Assembly (NCBI RefSeq): GCF_000772945.1
Contig: NZ_JPVN01000004.1
Span: 1 to 64,000, forward strand
From: Ureibacillus manganicus DSM 26584
Lineage (GTDB): Bacteria; Bacillota; Bacilli; Bacillales_A; Planococcaceae
Direction of reading: 5' to 3'
DNA: 64,000 nucleotides
Of this stretch, positions 25,923 through 35,593 are shown piece by piece. A program made the translations under genes and the position numbers. The notes under the pieces were generated by a model. It saw only the letters and a list, made by a program, of their open reading frames with translations. It made no database searches and was not told the DNA's origin. How positions within the stretch are numbered: the first letter of the stretch is position 1; every line of letters begins with the position of its first letter.

Positions 25923-25951
25923 TTGACACTAGTGTAACTTTCGAGTAATAA
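25923..25951 (+). promoter_or_regulatory. Promoter of the MMPL transporter gene with overlapping palindrome
   Basis: TTGACA (25923-25928), 17-bp spacer, TAATAA (25946-25951), beginning right at the TetR gene stop. A perfect 10-bp palindrome ACACTAGTGT (25926-25935) overlaps the -35. GTGTAACTTT (25932-25941) recurs inverted at 25987-25996. Confidence 0.5.
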
Positions 25952-25956
25952 TTAAA

Positions 25957-25983
25957 TAGCGGTATCACACCGTTATTTTTTAA
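25957..25983 (+). terminator. Terminator/leader hairpin between TetR and MMPL genes
   Basis: AGCGGT/ACCGTT stem with a 5-nt loop and a following ATTTTTT. It lies downstream of the candidate MMPL promoter, so it may end the tetR transcript or attenuate the MMPL one. Confidence 0.55.
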
Positions 25984-26027
25984 TCCAAAGTTACACATCC
26001 GTCACTTTTGAGAAAGGACTTAAAATT

Positions 26028-28130
26028 ATGAAAAACTTATTGCAACAAATAACAGACCGAGTTTCGACTAGAAAGGGGAGTTGGATAACTCTTAGTATTT
26101 GGATACTTGCGATGGTCATATTGACTGTAGCTGTCCCAAGTGTAAGGGATTATCAGGTTACTTCTATTGACTCTCTCCCTGAGGAAATGCAGTCTGTCAT
26201 TGCCAGTGAGAAAATTGAAGAATATTTTGGTGATAGTGAATTACTACCAGCAATCTTAGTATTACAATCAGAAGATGAGGTACTATTAGAGGATTTAGTC
26301 ACTATAACAGATTCGATTATCGAAAAAGAGTTTGAAGGTTTGAAAGAAATTGTTCCAATGGGGAAATTGCCAGAACCAGCAACAAACGCATTCTTTTCTG
26401 AGGATCGTACAACTGCTATCATTCCAGCAAATTTAGACTCTAATCTAGATACTAAAGAAGTAAACGTTGTTTTAGAAGAAATTGCAGCCATTGTAAACGA
26501 TCAAACGGATTTGAATTTATATGTGACTGGCCCTGCTGGAATCGCCGTAGATACTACAGATTTATTTACAAGAGCCGATGTTGTTTTAATATTAGCCACT
26601 GTTGGGATTATTTTAGTTCTTTTAATTGTAATATATCGTTCACCTTTAATAGCATTTATTCCGCTACTAGCAGCAGTGTTTGTTTACCAAATTGTTACTC
26701 AGTTGCTTGGATTGCTAGGAAAATCAGGACTGTTAATGAGTTCTCAGTCGGTGTCCATTATGTCAGTGTTGCTGTTTGCAGCAGTAATTGATTATTCATT
26801 ATTTGTATTCTCTCGTTTTAAAGAAGAATTAAAACATTATGAAGACAAATATACAGCCATGAAAGTTGCGATGAGAGGAACAGGATTGCCTGTCTTCTAT
26901 TCTGGCGGTACAGTATTTTTAGCTATGATTGTTCTTTTCTTTGCCAATTTAGGGGACTATCAAAACTTAGCACCTATTTTCGGTACCGCTTTAGCGGTGA
27001 TTATGATTTCATCTGTTACACTTGTACCAGCCTTATTTACAATCTTTGGTAGAAAATCATTCTGGCCAGTTATTCCAAAGGTTGGTGATACTACTGTAAA
27101 GCCAAATTCAATTTGGAGTAAAATAGGACGTTTTGTTACGAAAAAACCTATTGTTTCATTATTAGTTATCGGTATTTTTATATTAGTAAGTGCATCTTAC
27201 AATGTAAATTTAAAATATGAGTTTGACTTGATCAAATCTTTCCCAGAAGATATGCCTTCTAGGGTTGGTTATGAAGCATTAGAAGAAAAATTTGCACCAG
27301 GTGACCTCGCGCCAACTACGGTATTATTGGAGTCTAAAACTGAAGTCTCCGAAGAAAATCGTCAGGCTTTATTAGACGCATTAGCGAGTCAGGATTACGT
27401 TAACACTGTACGAGTAGATAATCAAACAGAGGATGGTAAAGTATTATCCTATAGCCTTACATTTGATGATAGCCCATATGCAATTGAATCCATCAATGCA
27501 TTAGAAGTGATTCAAGAAAAAGCAGATGAAATATTAAATGCTAGTGACATTGAGGGTACCTTATATTTTGCTGGTGAAACAGCATCATCTCTTGATGATC
27601 GAAATACGAACGATCGAGATCTTATTGTGATTGTATTGTTAGAGACTATATTGATTTTTGTTATGCTTATTTTCCTAACAAAGTCCATTAAAATGCCAAT
27701 ATACATGATGGGAACGATCCTTGTTTCCTTCTTTGCAGCATTAGGACTAGGAATGTTTTTAACTAATCTATTTTTTGGTATCGATACAATTAGCACTCGA
27801 GTGCCAGTATACGCATTCATATTCCTTGTTGCACTTGGAATCGATTATAATATTATCTTAGTGTCTAGGTTCTTAGAAGAACGTGAAAAGCATTCTGTAA
27901 GAGAAGCAACACAAATAGCAGTTGCAAGTACTGGTGGCGTGATATCTTCTGCAGGTATTATTCTTGCAGCTACGTTTGCTGTTCTTATGACACAGCCAAT
28001 TCAACTATTATTTGTATTTGGATTTATCGTAGCGGTTGGTATATTGATTGACACGTTCTTAATAAGAGGAATTTTACTGCCAAGTATAATTGTCTTATTA
28101 GAAAAGGATAAAGCAAAGAAAGAGATGTAA
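26028..28130 (+). CDS. MMPL/RND-family membrane exporter (YdfJ-like)
   Basis: 700 aa built as a tandem repeat. Each half has one N-terminal helix, an extracytoplasmic loop domain and a bundle of five helices (first half about 15-340, second half about 375-690). Conserved SSD/MMPL features include VIDYSLFVFSRFKEEL and LGIDYNIILVSRFLEER (the GxDYxxxxxxRxxEE pattern twice, carrying the proton-relay Asp-Tyr). It likely exports lipids, fatty acids or drugs using the proton gradient. ATG preceded by GAAAGGA. The partner TetR gene is upstream and a strong terminator follows. Confidence 0.85.
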   Translation: MKNLLQQITDRVSTRKGSWITLSIWILAMVILTVAVPSVRDYQVTSIDSLPEEMQSVIASEKIEEYFGDSELLPAILVLQSEDEVLLEDLVTITDSIIEKEFEGLKEIVPMGKLPEPATNAFFSEDRTTAIIPANLDSNLDTKEVNVVLEEIAAIVNDQTDLNLYVTGPAGIAVDTTDLFTRADVVLILATVGIILVLLIVIYRSPLIAFIPLLAAVFVYQIVTQLLGLLGKSGLLMSSQSVSIMSVLLFAAVIDYSLFVFSRFKEELKHYEDKYTAMKVAMRGTGLPVFYSGGTVFLAMIVLFFANLGDYQNLAPIFGTALAVIMISSVTLVPALFTIFGRKSFWPVIPKVGDTTVKPNSIWSKIGRFVTKKPIVSLLVIGIFILVSASYNVNLKYEFDLIKSFPEDMPSRVGYEALEEKFAPGDLAPTTVLLESKTEVSEENRQALLDALASQDYVNTVRVDNQTEDGKVLSYSLTFDDSPYAIESINALEVIQEKADEILNASDIEGTLYFAGETASSLDDRNTNDRDLIVIVLLETILIFVMLIFLTKSIKMPIYMMGTILVSFFAALGLGMFLTNLFFGIDTISTRVPVYAFIFLVALGIDYNIILVSRFLEEREKHSVREATQIAVASTGGVISSAGIILAATFAVLMTQPIQLLFVFGFIVAVGILIDTFLIRGILLPSIIVLLEKDKAKKEM

Positions 28131-28144
28131 TTTTATATGAATAT

Positions 28145-28178
28145 GAGCCTGAGGGATTATTTCCTCAGGCTCTTTTAT
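28145..28178 (+). terminator. MMPL gene terminator
   Basis: Perfect 10-bp stem GAGCCTGAGG/CCTCAGGCTC with an 8-nt loop, then TTTTATAT. Confidence 0.9.
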
Positions 28179-28190
28179 ATGCGAAAGACG

Positions 28191-29273
28191 TTAATATGGC
28201 TTTTTTTGATAAAAATAATTGGGCTTTTTCACTTCATTGTTATATGGCTTATGGTATATATGTGTAGTTGCTGGAGATACCGGTGGAATAAGCCAAACCC
28301 AATTTCCTGTAACTTGTCTATTAGCTTCCGCCTCTTTTTCTTCGAACAACTTAAACTGGTGGGCTGCTGTATGGTGATCCACAATACTAACACCATCTTC
28401 CTTAAAAGAATATAAGACGGCGGCATTAAGTTCTACAAGTGCTCGGTCTTTCCATAAAGATATATTACTTTTCGTGTCTGCCCCCATGAGAGATGCTACT
28501 TTGGGCAGCATATTATATCTTGAATCATCAGCTAAATTACGTGCGCCGATTTCTGTCCCCATATACCATCCGTTAAATGGGGCAGCTGAATATGTAAGTC
28601 CTCCAATTTCAAGACTCATTTCTGTAATAATTGGGACTGCATACCATTTAAGCTCGAGGTCCTCAAACCATTCGTATTGTGAGTGTCTTAGTGGTACTTC
28701 CATTACGAGATGTTGTGGGATGTCAAACAGTTTTGGAGGGTTTTCATCTAGTTGTATAACGATTGGGAGCAGGTCAAACTGTCCATATTTTGGTTCCCAG
28801 CCGAGTGCTATACAAGCTTCAGTGAACTCAAGGGAATGTGGATCCCCAATTATTCCATCTTCCATACGATATCCTGCATAACGAATCAATTGATGATTCC
28901 ATAGTCGAACTTTCTTTGTTGGTGTGTTCTGGTGAAAAACTGATATCGTTGGTCGTATACGTCCTTCATTTGTTGCATATTCAATATGTCGCAACAGTGC
29001 ATTAAATATATCTTCTTCCGTGTTTAAATGCCTCTCGTCGAACGTAGTTAAACTGTTCCAAAACAGCCTTCCAATACAACGATTACTATTTCGCCAAGCT
29101 AATTTTGCACCATAATCAAGTTCTTCTGTTGTATGGATATAATAACCTTGTTGTTCAATCATTTCTTTTACTTCAGCTAATCGTGATTGTAAGTGTTGCT
29201 CTGATTTATGTAATTCTTTATAACTTAACTCGAGAAATTCTTTTGCTTCTTTCCATAATAGAGTGTTGTCCAA
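28191..29273 (-). CDS. nos: Nitric oxide synthase, oxygenase-type (bNOS)
   Basis: About 360 aa oxygenase domain only, as in Bacillus. Heme-thiolate Cys66 is in AWRNSNRCIGRLFW, the arginine-binding Glu in GWYMGTEIGARNL and the tetrahydrobiopterin-side region in VTGNWVWLIPPVSPA. It makes NO and citrulline from arginine using a non-dedicated reductase; NO protects against oxidants and antibiotics. Start chosen is TTG 29273, 7 nt after TTGGAGG. The longer frame to 29297 includes the ribosome site itself. Single gene, converging on the MMPL terminator. Confidence 0.93.
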   Translation of the reverse strand: MDNTLLWKEAKEFLELSYKELHKSEQHLQSRLAEVKEMIEQQGYYIHTTEELDYGAKLAWRNSNRCIGRLFWNSLTTFDERHLNTEEDIFNALLRHIEYATNEGRIRPTISVFHQNTPTKKVRLWNHQLIRYAGYRMEDGIIGDPHSLEFTEACIALGWEPKYGQFDLLPIVIQLDENPPKLFDIPQHLVMEVPLRHSQYEWFEDLELKWYAVPIITEMSLEIGGLTYSAAPFNGWYMGTEIGARNLADDSRYNMLPKVASLMGADTKSNISLWKDRALVELNAAVLYSFKEDGVSIVDHHTAAHQFKLFEEKEAEANRQVTGNWVWLIPPVSPATTHIYHKPYNNEVKKPNYFYQKKPY

Positions 29274-29669
29274 TATAAAACCTCCAATGAAGTTCAATCC
29301 AAGCTAACTATAACACAGTTCAAATGCACTAGAGCGTTAACGATTTAGCAAATATAACTGTGTTTTACATATTTGACACAATACTTTCGTTTTTTTGTAA
29401 GGGCAATTGAAAAATCTTATCAGAACCCCAATTAACCCCACAAATAACTAAATCTCACAACCCCAGAATTGTTGAGTTTTTTCCAACAAGTTTCTTTCTA
29501 TTTTTAGCAATTTTTTAATTGCTTTTGGTAAATGATAAACACCTTTTTTCTCTTTGTAATAATGCAATACACTTAGGGACAGAATAAAGCAGAACATATA
29601 GATACTTCAATACGTAAATATTTTTATTGAAATAATAAAGTGAAACTTCTAGCCAGAAAGGAATTCATG
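29274..29669. other. Intergenic region between nos and the BCCT carrier
   Basis: AT-rich divergent spacer. The only structure I see is an 18-bp palindromic element AGCAATTTTTTAATTGCT (29506-29523) followed by TTTTGG. It could be a weak terminator or a binding site. No ORF with a ribosome site and no promoter I would defend. Confidence 0.4.
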
Positions 29670-31202
29670 ATGAAAAAGGTTTCGAACGTATTTTGGATCT
29701 CAGTGATGATTGTTCTAGCTGCATGTATATTCGGTGTTGTTGCACCAAAGAATTTCGAAGAAGTAACAGGAAATATACAAGCATTTCTTACATCAACTTT
29801 CGGTTGGTATTACTTAATTTTAGTTACAATTATTGTAACCTTTTGTATTTTTCTCATTTTCAGTCCAGTGGGAATCATAAAGTTAGGAAAAACAGATGAA
29901 GAACCTGAATTTACAAGAGCCTCTTGGTTTGCAATGTTATTTAGTGCAGGTATGGGAATTGGTCTTGTATTTTGGGGAGCGGCAGAACCACTTTCTCATT
30001 TCATGACCCCTCCTCTAGCTGAGCCAGGTACTGATGCAGCTCATAAAGAAGCAATGAGGTACACTTTTTTCCATTGGGGTATTCATGCATGGGCAATTTA
30101 TGCGATAGTAGCATTATCTTTAGCCTACTTCAACTTCCGTAAAGGAGAACCTGCCCTTATATCTGCTACTTTGAAGCCTGTACTAGGAAAAAAAGCAATG
30201 GAAGGAACTCTCGGTACTATTATTGATGTATTAGCTGTTGTAGCAACAGTTGTTGGAGTTGCAACAACTCTAGGATTTGGCGCAACACAAATTAATGGGG
30301 GACTATCTTTTTTATTTGGAATTCCAAGTAATTTTACCGTTCAATTAATTATCGTTGTTATTGTTACCATTTTATTTTCCATCTCAGCATCAACTGGATT
30401 AGGGAAAGGGATAAAAATTTTAAGTAATGCAAATATGATATTGGCAGTTTTACTACTAGTATTAATGTTTATCATAGGACCAACTCTCCTTACCTTAAAT
30501 ATGTTAACAGACTCTCTTGGTGGCTACATACAAAATATTGTTCAGATGAGCTTCCGTATTGCTCCACTAAATGAAGAAGATCGTTCTTGGATTAATGGTT
30601 GGACAGTCTTTTATTGGGCATGGTGGATCTCTTGGTCACCATTTGTAGGTATTTTTATCGCTCGTGTATCGAAAGGAAGAACGATTCGAGAATTTGTCAT
30701 CGGAGTGTTATTACTTCCTACTCTTGTCTGCTTTATTTGGTTTGCGGTATTTGGTACAGCAGGAATTGAGGTTCAAAAATCAGTAACTCATGATATATCT
30801 CAATTAGCAACAGAAGAAGTTTTATTTGCAATTTTTAACGAATTACCTTGGTCCACAATTTTATCGATCATTGCAATTGCACTTGTTAGTGTATTCTTCA
30901 TTACCTCAGCAGATTCAGCAACCTTTGTGCTTGGTATGCAAACAACTTATGGTTCACTTAACCCATTAACGGCAGTAAAACTAACTTGGGGGATTTCGCA
31001 GTCAGTTGTGGCTTTAGTATTAATATATAGTGGTGGATTACAAGCACTGCAAAATGCATTAATCATAGCTGCATTTCCTTTTTCTTTTATTATGATTTTA
31101 ATGATGATTTCACTTTACAAATCATTAGTTAAAGATAAAAAAGAACTGGGGTTGTATCATAAACCAAAGCCAAGGAAAAAAGGAGAAAATCAAAAAAATT
31201 AG
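29670..31202 (+). CDS. BCCT-family betaine/choline-type transporter (OpuD-like)
   Basis: About 510 aa, twelve transmembrane helices. BCCT signatures: [17 protein letters not shown] (about 88-104) and [19 protein letters not shown] (about 315-333), the latter the conserved Trp-rich substrate-binding helix, then [13 protein letters not shown]. It imports glycine betaine or another quaternary ammonium osmolyte with Na+. The GMGIG segment fits sodium-coupled members. Short basic C-terminal tail. ATG 29670 is 7 nt from AAAGGA; GTG 29640 would add 10 residues without a ribosome site. Confidence 0.85.
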   Translation: MKKVSNVFWISVMIVLAACIFGVVAPKNFEEVTGNIQAFLTSTFGWYYLILVTIIVTFCIFLIFSPVGIIKLGKTDEEPEFTRASWFAMLFSAGMGIGLVFWGAAEPLSHFMTPPLAEPGTDAAHKEAMRYTFFHWGIHAWAIYAIVALSLAYFNFRKGEPALISATLKPVLGKKAMEGTLGTIIDVLAVVATVVGVATTLGFGATQINGGLSFLFGIPSNFTVQLIIVVIVTILFSISASTGLGKGIKILSNANMILAVLLLVLMFIIGPTLLTLNMLTDSLGGYIQNIVQMSFRIAPLNEEDRSWINGWTVFYWAWWISWSPFVGIFIARVSKGRTIREFVIGVLLLPTLVCFIWFAVFGTAGIEVQKSVTHDISQLATEEVLFAIFNELPWSTILSIIAIALVSVFFITSADSATFVLGMQTTYGSLNPLTAVKLTWGISQSVVALVLIYSGGLQALQNALIIAAFPFSFIMILMMISLYKSLVKDKKELGLYHKPKPRKKGENQKN

Positions 31203-31221
31203 CTAAAAAGTTATTAGTATG

Positions 31222-31261
31222 TAAACTGGATTTCATTGTACATTGAGATCCAGTTTTTATA
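31222..31261 (+). terminator. BCCT gene terminator
   Basis: Stem AAACTGGAT/ATCCAGTTT with a 16-nt loop and T5. Confidence 0.75.
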
Positions 31262-31271
31262 TTCAAGTTCT

Positions 31272-31311
31272 AAAATAGAAAAAACCCTTTCTCGAATTTC
31301 GAGAAAGGGTT
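31272..31311 (-). terminator. rplM-rpsI operon terminator
   Basis: Perfect 14-bp stem AACCCTTTCTCGAA and complement, followed on the minus strand by TTTTTTCTATTTT. It closes the ribosomal superoperon on this side. Confidence 0.93.
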
Positions 31312-31330
31312 GAAACGTTGAAAGTAATAA

Positions 31331-31723
31331 TTAACGTTTTGAGAACTGAGGCGCACGACGAGCACCTTTAAGACCGTATTTTTTACGTTCTTTCATACGT
31401 GGGTCACGAGTTAGTAAACCTGCAGATTTAAGTGCTGGACGGAAATCTGGGTCAACTTGTAGTAACGCACGAGCGATACCGTGACGGATTGCACCAGCTT
31501 GACCTGTGAATCCACCACCGTTTACGTTTACGTGTACATCATAACTACCTTTAGTTTGAGTTGCTTCTAATGGTTGGTTGATGATTAAGTGTAAAGTTTC
31601 GAATGGTAAGTACTCTTCGATAGTACGGTTGTTGATAACGATTTTACCTTCGCCTGGTACTAGACGTACGCGAGCTACTGAGCTTTTACGGCGACCTGTG
31701 CCGATATATTGTACTTGTGCCAA
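31331..31723 (-). CDS. rpsI: 30S ribosomal protein S9
   Basis: 130 aa, full length. N-terminal [16 protein letters not shown] and the C-terminal tail [16 protein letters not shown], whose terminal Lys-Arg contacts P-site tRNA. Second gene of rplM-rpsI, 22 nt after rplM. The right-hand boundary of the accessory block lies just past its terminator. Confidence 0.98.
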   Translation of the reverse strand: MAQVQYIGTGRRKSSVARVRLVPGEGKIVINNRTIEEYLPFETLHLIINQPLEATQTKGSYDVHVNVNGGGFTGQAGAIRHGIARALLQVDPDFRPALKSAGLLTRDPRMKERKKYGLKGARRAPQFSKR

Positions 31724-31745
31724 GTGTATATCCTCCTCTAATTAA

Positions 31746-32183
31746 TTATCCGCGAAGCTCGTAAGCTTCTGGTTTTTGTGCTGCATGTGGATGTTCTGCT
31801 CCAGCGTATACGTGAAGTTTAGAGAACATTTGACGACCTAAAGAGTTTTTAGGAAGCATCCCTTTAACTGCTAATTCAAGCATTTGACGTGGGTATTTTT
31901 CTTTCATTTCACCAGCTGTGCGTTGTTTTAAACCACCAGCGAATTGAGTGTGACGGTAGTAAATTTTACCTTCTAATTTGTTACCTGTTAATTCAATTTT
32001 CTCTGCGTTGATGATGATCACGTGATCTCCAGTGTCAACGTTTGGTGTGAATGTTGGTTTATGTTTACCGCGTAAGATAGAAGCTACTTCAGAAGCTAAA
32101 CGTCCAAGAGTTTGGCCTTCTGCGTCAACTACTAACCATTTACGCTCTACTTCGTGACCTTTAGCCATGAATGTTGTACGCAT
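31746..32183 (-). CDS. rplM: 50S ribosomal protein L13
   Basis: 145 aa with [36 protein letters not shown] and the [12 protein letters not shown] region. Early-assembly 23S-binding protein. ATG 32183 is 8 nt after AGGAGG. A leader element upstream resembles the known L13 autoregulatory RNA. Confidence 0.98.
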   Translation of the reverse strand: MRTTFMAKGHEVERKWLVVDAEGQTLGRLASEVASILRGKHKPTFTPNVDTGDHVIIINAEKIELTGNKLEGKIYYRHTQFAGGLKQRTAGEMKEKYPRQMLELAVKGMLPKNSLGRQMFSKLHVYAGAEHPHAAQKPEAYELRG

Positions 32184-32237
32184 GTATATATCCTCCTAAT
32201 CGATTCGATTACCGTTATTTTTCATTATATAATCACT

Positions 32238-32294
32238 TATAAGATTCGGGGCTTATCCGTGGTTGGTAATGAAAATACCATATGTCATCTTATA
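32238..32294 (-). ncRNA. L13 leader-like autoregulatory RNA element
   Basis: Minus-strand leader of rplM. Outer stem TATAAGAT/ATCTTATA encloses a GGTA...TACC hairpin followed by ACCAACCACGGATAAGCCCC. Position and the CCACGGATAAGCCC block recall the L13-leader family of Bacillales, where L13 binds its own mRNA. A TTGACT box overlaps upstream (about 32311-32306), but its spacing to TATAAG is only 15 bp. Confidence 0.5.
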
Positions 32295-32351
32295 ATATTT
32301 TTCGAACTAAGTCAAGAAAAAATATGAACACCTGGAGAAGTTGTTTTTTCT

Positions 32352-33092
32352 TCAATAAAATACCTTTTCCAAATACAAACCGTGTGGTGGTGCTGTTTTG
32401 CCAGCACTTCCACGGTCATTTGATGCAATGATTTCTTTCAATTGACTTGCAGCGCGTTTTTCAGTGCCGACTTCCCAAAGTGTACCCGCAATTATTCTTA
32501 CCATGTTATATAAGAATCCATTGCCTTCGATGATCATATGTAATTCCTGATCATGCCATTCAAAATCCAATGTATGGACTGTACGGACTTTATCAACAAC
32601 GCTTGTGTTTGCGGCGCAAAAGCAAGAAAAATCATGAGTACCTACAATGTATTGGGCAGCTTCTTTCATTTTACCTATATTCGGTTTAACACCATTCGTA
32701 TCTACTGCGTAATACCTACGAAATGGACTTTGTACATTGTTGCAATTCCAAATGTACCGATAACGCTTGCCTGTCACGCTAAAACGGGCATGGAAGTCAG
32801 AAGGAACCTCTTCTACCTGCATTACTCGGATATCACTTGGTAGTTGAACGTTTAATGCCTTCTGATAACGATCTGTTGGTATTGATAAATTCGTATCAAA
32901 ATGAATAACTTGTCCAGTTGCATGAACTTTTGAATCTGTACGTCCACTCGCTGTAATTCGTACCATTTCACCTTTATGCATTTTGGATAATACTTTTTCT
33001 ATTTCGAGCTGAACCGTTCGTTCGCCTGGTTGCACTTGATAGCCTGAAAACAGTGTGCCATCATAACTTATCGTTGCCTTTAAACGACGCAA
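32352..33092 (-). CDS. truA: tRNA pseudouridine(38-40) synthase TruA
   Basis: 246 aa. KATISYDGTLFSGYQVQPG N-terminus, catalytic Asp in TASGRTDSKVHATGQV and C-terminal GNGFLYNMVRIIAGTLWEVG. It modifies uridines in the anticodon stem-loop of many tRNAs. Downstream of ecfT by 13 nt and upstream of rplM, as in Bacillus. Confidence 0.95.
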   Translation of the reverse strand: MRRLKATISYDGTLFSGYQVQPGERTVQLEIEKVLSKMHKGEMVRITASGRTDSKVHATGQVIHFDTNLSIPTDRYQKALNVQLPSDIRVMQVEEVPSDFHARFSVTGKRYRYIWNCNNVQSPFRRYYAVDTNGVKPNIGKMKEAAQYIVGTHDFSCFCAANTSVVDKVRTVHTLDFEWHDQELHMIIEGNGFLYNMVRIIAGTLWEVGTEKRAASQLKEIIASNDRGSAGKTAPPHGLYLEKVFY

Positions 33093-33105
33093 ACAAGATC
33101 ACCCC

Positions 33106-33903
33106 TTAAGTACGTAGATAGATTAATAATGCTGCTAGTGCAATTAACACTACTAAACTAATGGAATCGCGCCAATCCCATTTTAGCTTTCTGTAACGTG
33201 TTCGACCCTCGCCTCCACGATAGCCTCGAACTTCCATCGCAGTTGCTAGGTCTTCAGCACGTTTAAATGCACTCACAAATAGTGGGACCAATAATGGGAC
33301 AACTGCTTTTATACGATCTTTTAAAGGTCCTGCACTTAAATCAGATCCACGTGCCATTTGCGCTTTCATAATTTTATCTGTCTCATCCATTAATGTAGGA
33401 ATGAAACGTAACGCAATTGACATCATTAATGCTAATTCGTGTACAGGAAGCTTTACTTTCTTTAACGGATTTAATAACACTTCAATTCCATCTGTAATGG
33501 ATATAGGAGATGTCGTTAAAGTTAATACAGAAGTTACAAAAACAAGAACAACAAATCGAATGGAGATGTAAATCCCTTGCCTAACCCCTTCTTCATATAT
33601 CTTAAAAAATCCTAATTCAAATACGATATTACCTTCTCTTGTAAAAATAATGTGTATTAAAAATGTAAATACTAACAATATTAATACTGGCTTTAAACCG
33701 TTAATTAAGAAATATAGACGGATACGAGACAACAAAATAATAAATAATGTAAAGGCTAATAATAGCCCGTACGTAATTGTATTATTTGCAAGAAATACTA
33801 TAATGATAAATGCAAAAACAAAAACCAATTTAGATCGTGGATCAAGTCGATGAACAAAGGAGTCTCCAGGAATATAGCGACCAAAGATCATTTTTTCCAT
33901 CAT
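33106..33903 (-). CDS. ecfT: ECF transporter transmembrane subunit EcfT
   Basis: 265 aa with about five to six helices and the two cytoplasmic coupling-helix signatures, MARGSDLSAG and MEVRGYRGGEGR, that bind the ATPases. With EcfA1 and EcfA2 it energises various vitamin/metal S-components encoded elsewhere. Its start overlaps the ecfA2 stop by 4 nt. Confidence 0.95.
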   Translation of the reverse strand: MMEKMIFGRYIPGDSFVHRLDPRSKLVFVFAFIIIVFLANNTITYGLLLAFTLFIILLSRIRLYFLINGLKPVLILLVFTFLIHIIFTREGNIVFELGFFKIYEEGVRQGIYISIRFVVLVFVTSVLTLTTSPISITDGIEVLLNPLKKVKLPVHELALMMSIALRFIPTLMDETDKIMKAQMARGSDLSAGPLKDRIKAVVPLLVPLFVSAFKRAEDLATAMEVRGYRGGEGRTRYRKLKWDWRDSISLVVLIALAALLIYLRT

Positions 33904-34772
33904 TGCTCATCACTCTCCCTTTTCACTGAATGAGAAATTTCTAACGCCAATTCTTCTTCAGTTAAACAGATTTTGGAGAGCTTTTTATCCATTAACTTCT
34001 CAACTTTGTGTTGGAATTTAATAATACGTGGTAATTCTAATCGATAACTTTCTAGCGTTTTTGCATCAGCAAAAATATCACGTGGTGCACCAGTTAATAC
34101 ACAGCGTCCCTCATGCATAATGGCTAGATTGTCAGCATATCTTGCAGCATCTTCCATACTATGTGTTACAAGAATCGTTGTTAAACCTTGTTCTTTGTGA
34201 AGTTGATAGAACATGTCCATTATTTCCCGTTGTCCACGTGGGTCAAGCCCAGCAGTAGGTTCATCTAACACTATCACTTCTGGTTGTAAGGCAAGTACAC
34301 CTGCTATTGCAACGCGTCTCATTTGCCCTCCAGACAAATCAAATGGAGACTTTTCTAAAACTGAATTAGGTAGTCCTACAAGGCCAACTAAGTCCCTTGC
34401 ACGTTGTTCTGCTTCCTCTGGAGAGACGCCAAAGTTCATCGGTCCAAACATAATGTCTTTTAAGACTGTTTCTTCGAATAATTGATGTTCTGGAAATTGA
34501 AAAACAATACCCACTTTTTGGCGAATCGGTTTTAATTCTTTTGCCTTTTTCCCAGCAACAATTACTCGTTCTCCAATATGTACTTCACCCTTTGATGGTT
34601 TTAGTAACCCATTAAAGTGTTGCAATATCGTAGATTTACCTGATCCAGTGTGACCAATAATAGCTTGATATGTCTTACTTGGAATCTCTAAATCCACATC
34701 AAATAATGCACGCTTTTCAAAAGGTGTGCCCATTGAATACGCGTAACTTACTTGTTGAAGTTTGATGTCCAT
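33900..34772 (-). CDS. ecfA2: ECF transporter ATPase EcfA2
   Basis: 290 aa. Walker A GHTGSGKST (about 38-46), Q-loop FQFPEHQLFEE, signature LSGGQMRR and Walker B VIVLDEPTAGLD. The C-terminal extension (about 235-290) is typical of EcfA proteins. It overlaps ecfA1 by 25 nt, giving tight coupling and equal dosage. Confidence 0.95.
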   Translation of the reverse strand: MDIKLQQVSYAYSMGTPFEKRALFDVDLEIPSKTYQAIIGHTGSGKSTILQHFNGLLKPSKGEVHIGERVIVAGKKAKELKPIRQKVGIVFQFPEHQLFEETVLKDIMFGPMNFGVSPEEAEQRARDLVGLVGLPNSVLEKSPFDLSGGQMRRVAIAGVLALQPEVIVLDEPTAGLDPRGQREIMDMFYQLHKEQGLTTILVTHSMEDAARYADNLAIMHEGRCVLTGAPRDIFADAKTLESYRLELPRIIKFQHKVEKLMDKKLSKICLTEEELALEISHSVKRESDEQ

Positions 34773-35593
34773 AGATCATTCACCAACTCTTCTTCTGTCA
34801 TATGTTCCCCAATTAAACTAACCCCGTTTGCTTTAAGTAATTTTGTCATTCTCATCGCAAATGGCAGTTCTAATCCAAACTCCACTAGTTTATCCCCTAG
34901 TGAGAATACTTCTTGTGGAGAGCCTTCAGCATATTTTTTACCATCATTCATAAACAGTATACGGTCAGCGAGTAGCGCCTCCTCAACATCGTGAGTAATG
35001 GACAAAACAGTTAATCTAGTTTCTTCTCGCAATTCTTGTACTGTATTTAACACCTCTGCACGTCCTTGTGGGTCAAGCATTGCAGTTGCTTCGTCTAGAA
35101 TGAGTATCTTTGGACGCATTGCTAACGCGCCTGCAATCGCAACACGCTGTTTTTGCCCACCTGATAGATGGTGAGGTTCATGATTTAGAAATGAGTCCAT
35201 ATTAACCTGTTTTAACGATGTATGAACACGTTTTACCATTTCTTCATGCGGAACTCCGTTATTTTCTAAAGCAAAAGCTACATCATCTTGAACTGTTGCA
35301 CCAACGAACTGATTATCAGGATTCTGAAAAACCATTCCAATTTGTGTGCGCGTTTCCCACAGGTTTTCTTCTGTTAATACGTTTTTCATAACATGAACTT
35401 CCCCTTCTTGGGGAAATAATAGACCGCTAATAATTTTAACCATGGTAGATTTACCTGATCCGTTATGACCAACAATTGATATCCATTCACCTTCATTTAT
35501 CGTAAACGATACGTTTTGAACAGCTTTACGTGCATCTTTTACCTCTGGTGTATATGAAAAACTTACATTATTAAACGACAGTATCTCACTCAA
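34748..35593 (-). CDS. ecfA1: ECF transporter ATPase EcfA1
   Basis: About 281 aa. Walker A GHNGSGKST, Q-loop FQNPDNQFVGATV, signature LSGGQKQR and Walker B ILILDEATAMLD. Start chosen is TTG 35593 (SEILSFNNVSF), 8 nt after GAGAGGAG. The open frame to 35629 adds non-conserved residues that include the ribosome site. First gene of ecfA1-ecfA2-ecfT-truA. Confidence 0.93.
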   Translation of the reverse strand: MSEILSFNNVSFSYTPEVKDARKAVQNVSFTINEGEWISIVGHNGSGKSTMVKIISGLLFPQEGEVHVMKNVLTEENLWETRTQIGMVFQNPDNQFVGATVQDDVAFALENNGVPHEEMVKRVHTSLKQVNMDSFLNHEPHHLSGGQKQRVAIAGALAMRPKILILDEATAMLDPQGRAEVLNTVQELREETRLTVLSITHDVEEALLADRILFMNDGKKYAEGSPQEVFSLGDKLVEFGLELPFAMRMTKLLKANGVSLIGEHMTEEELVNDLWTSNFNK

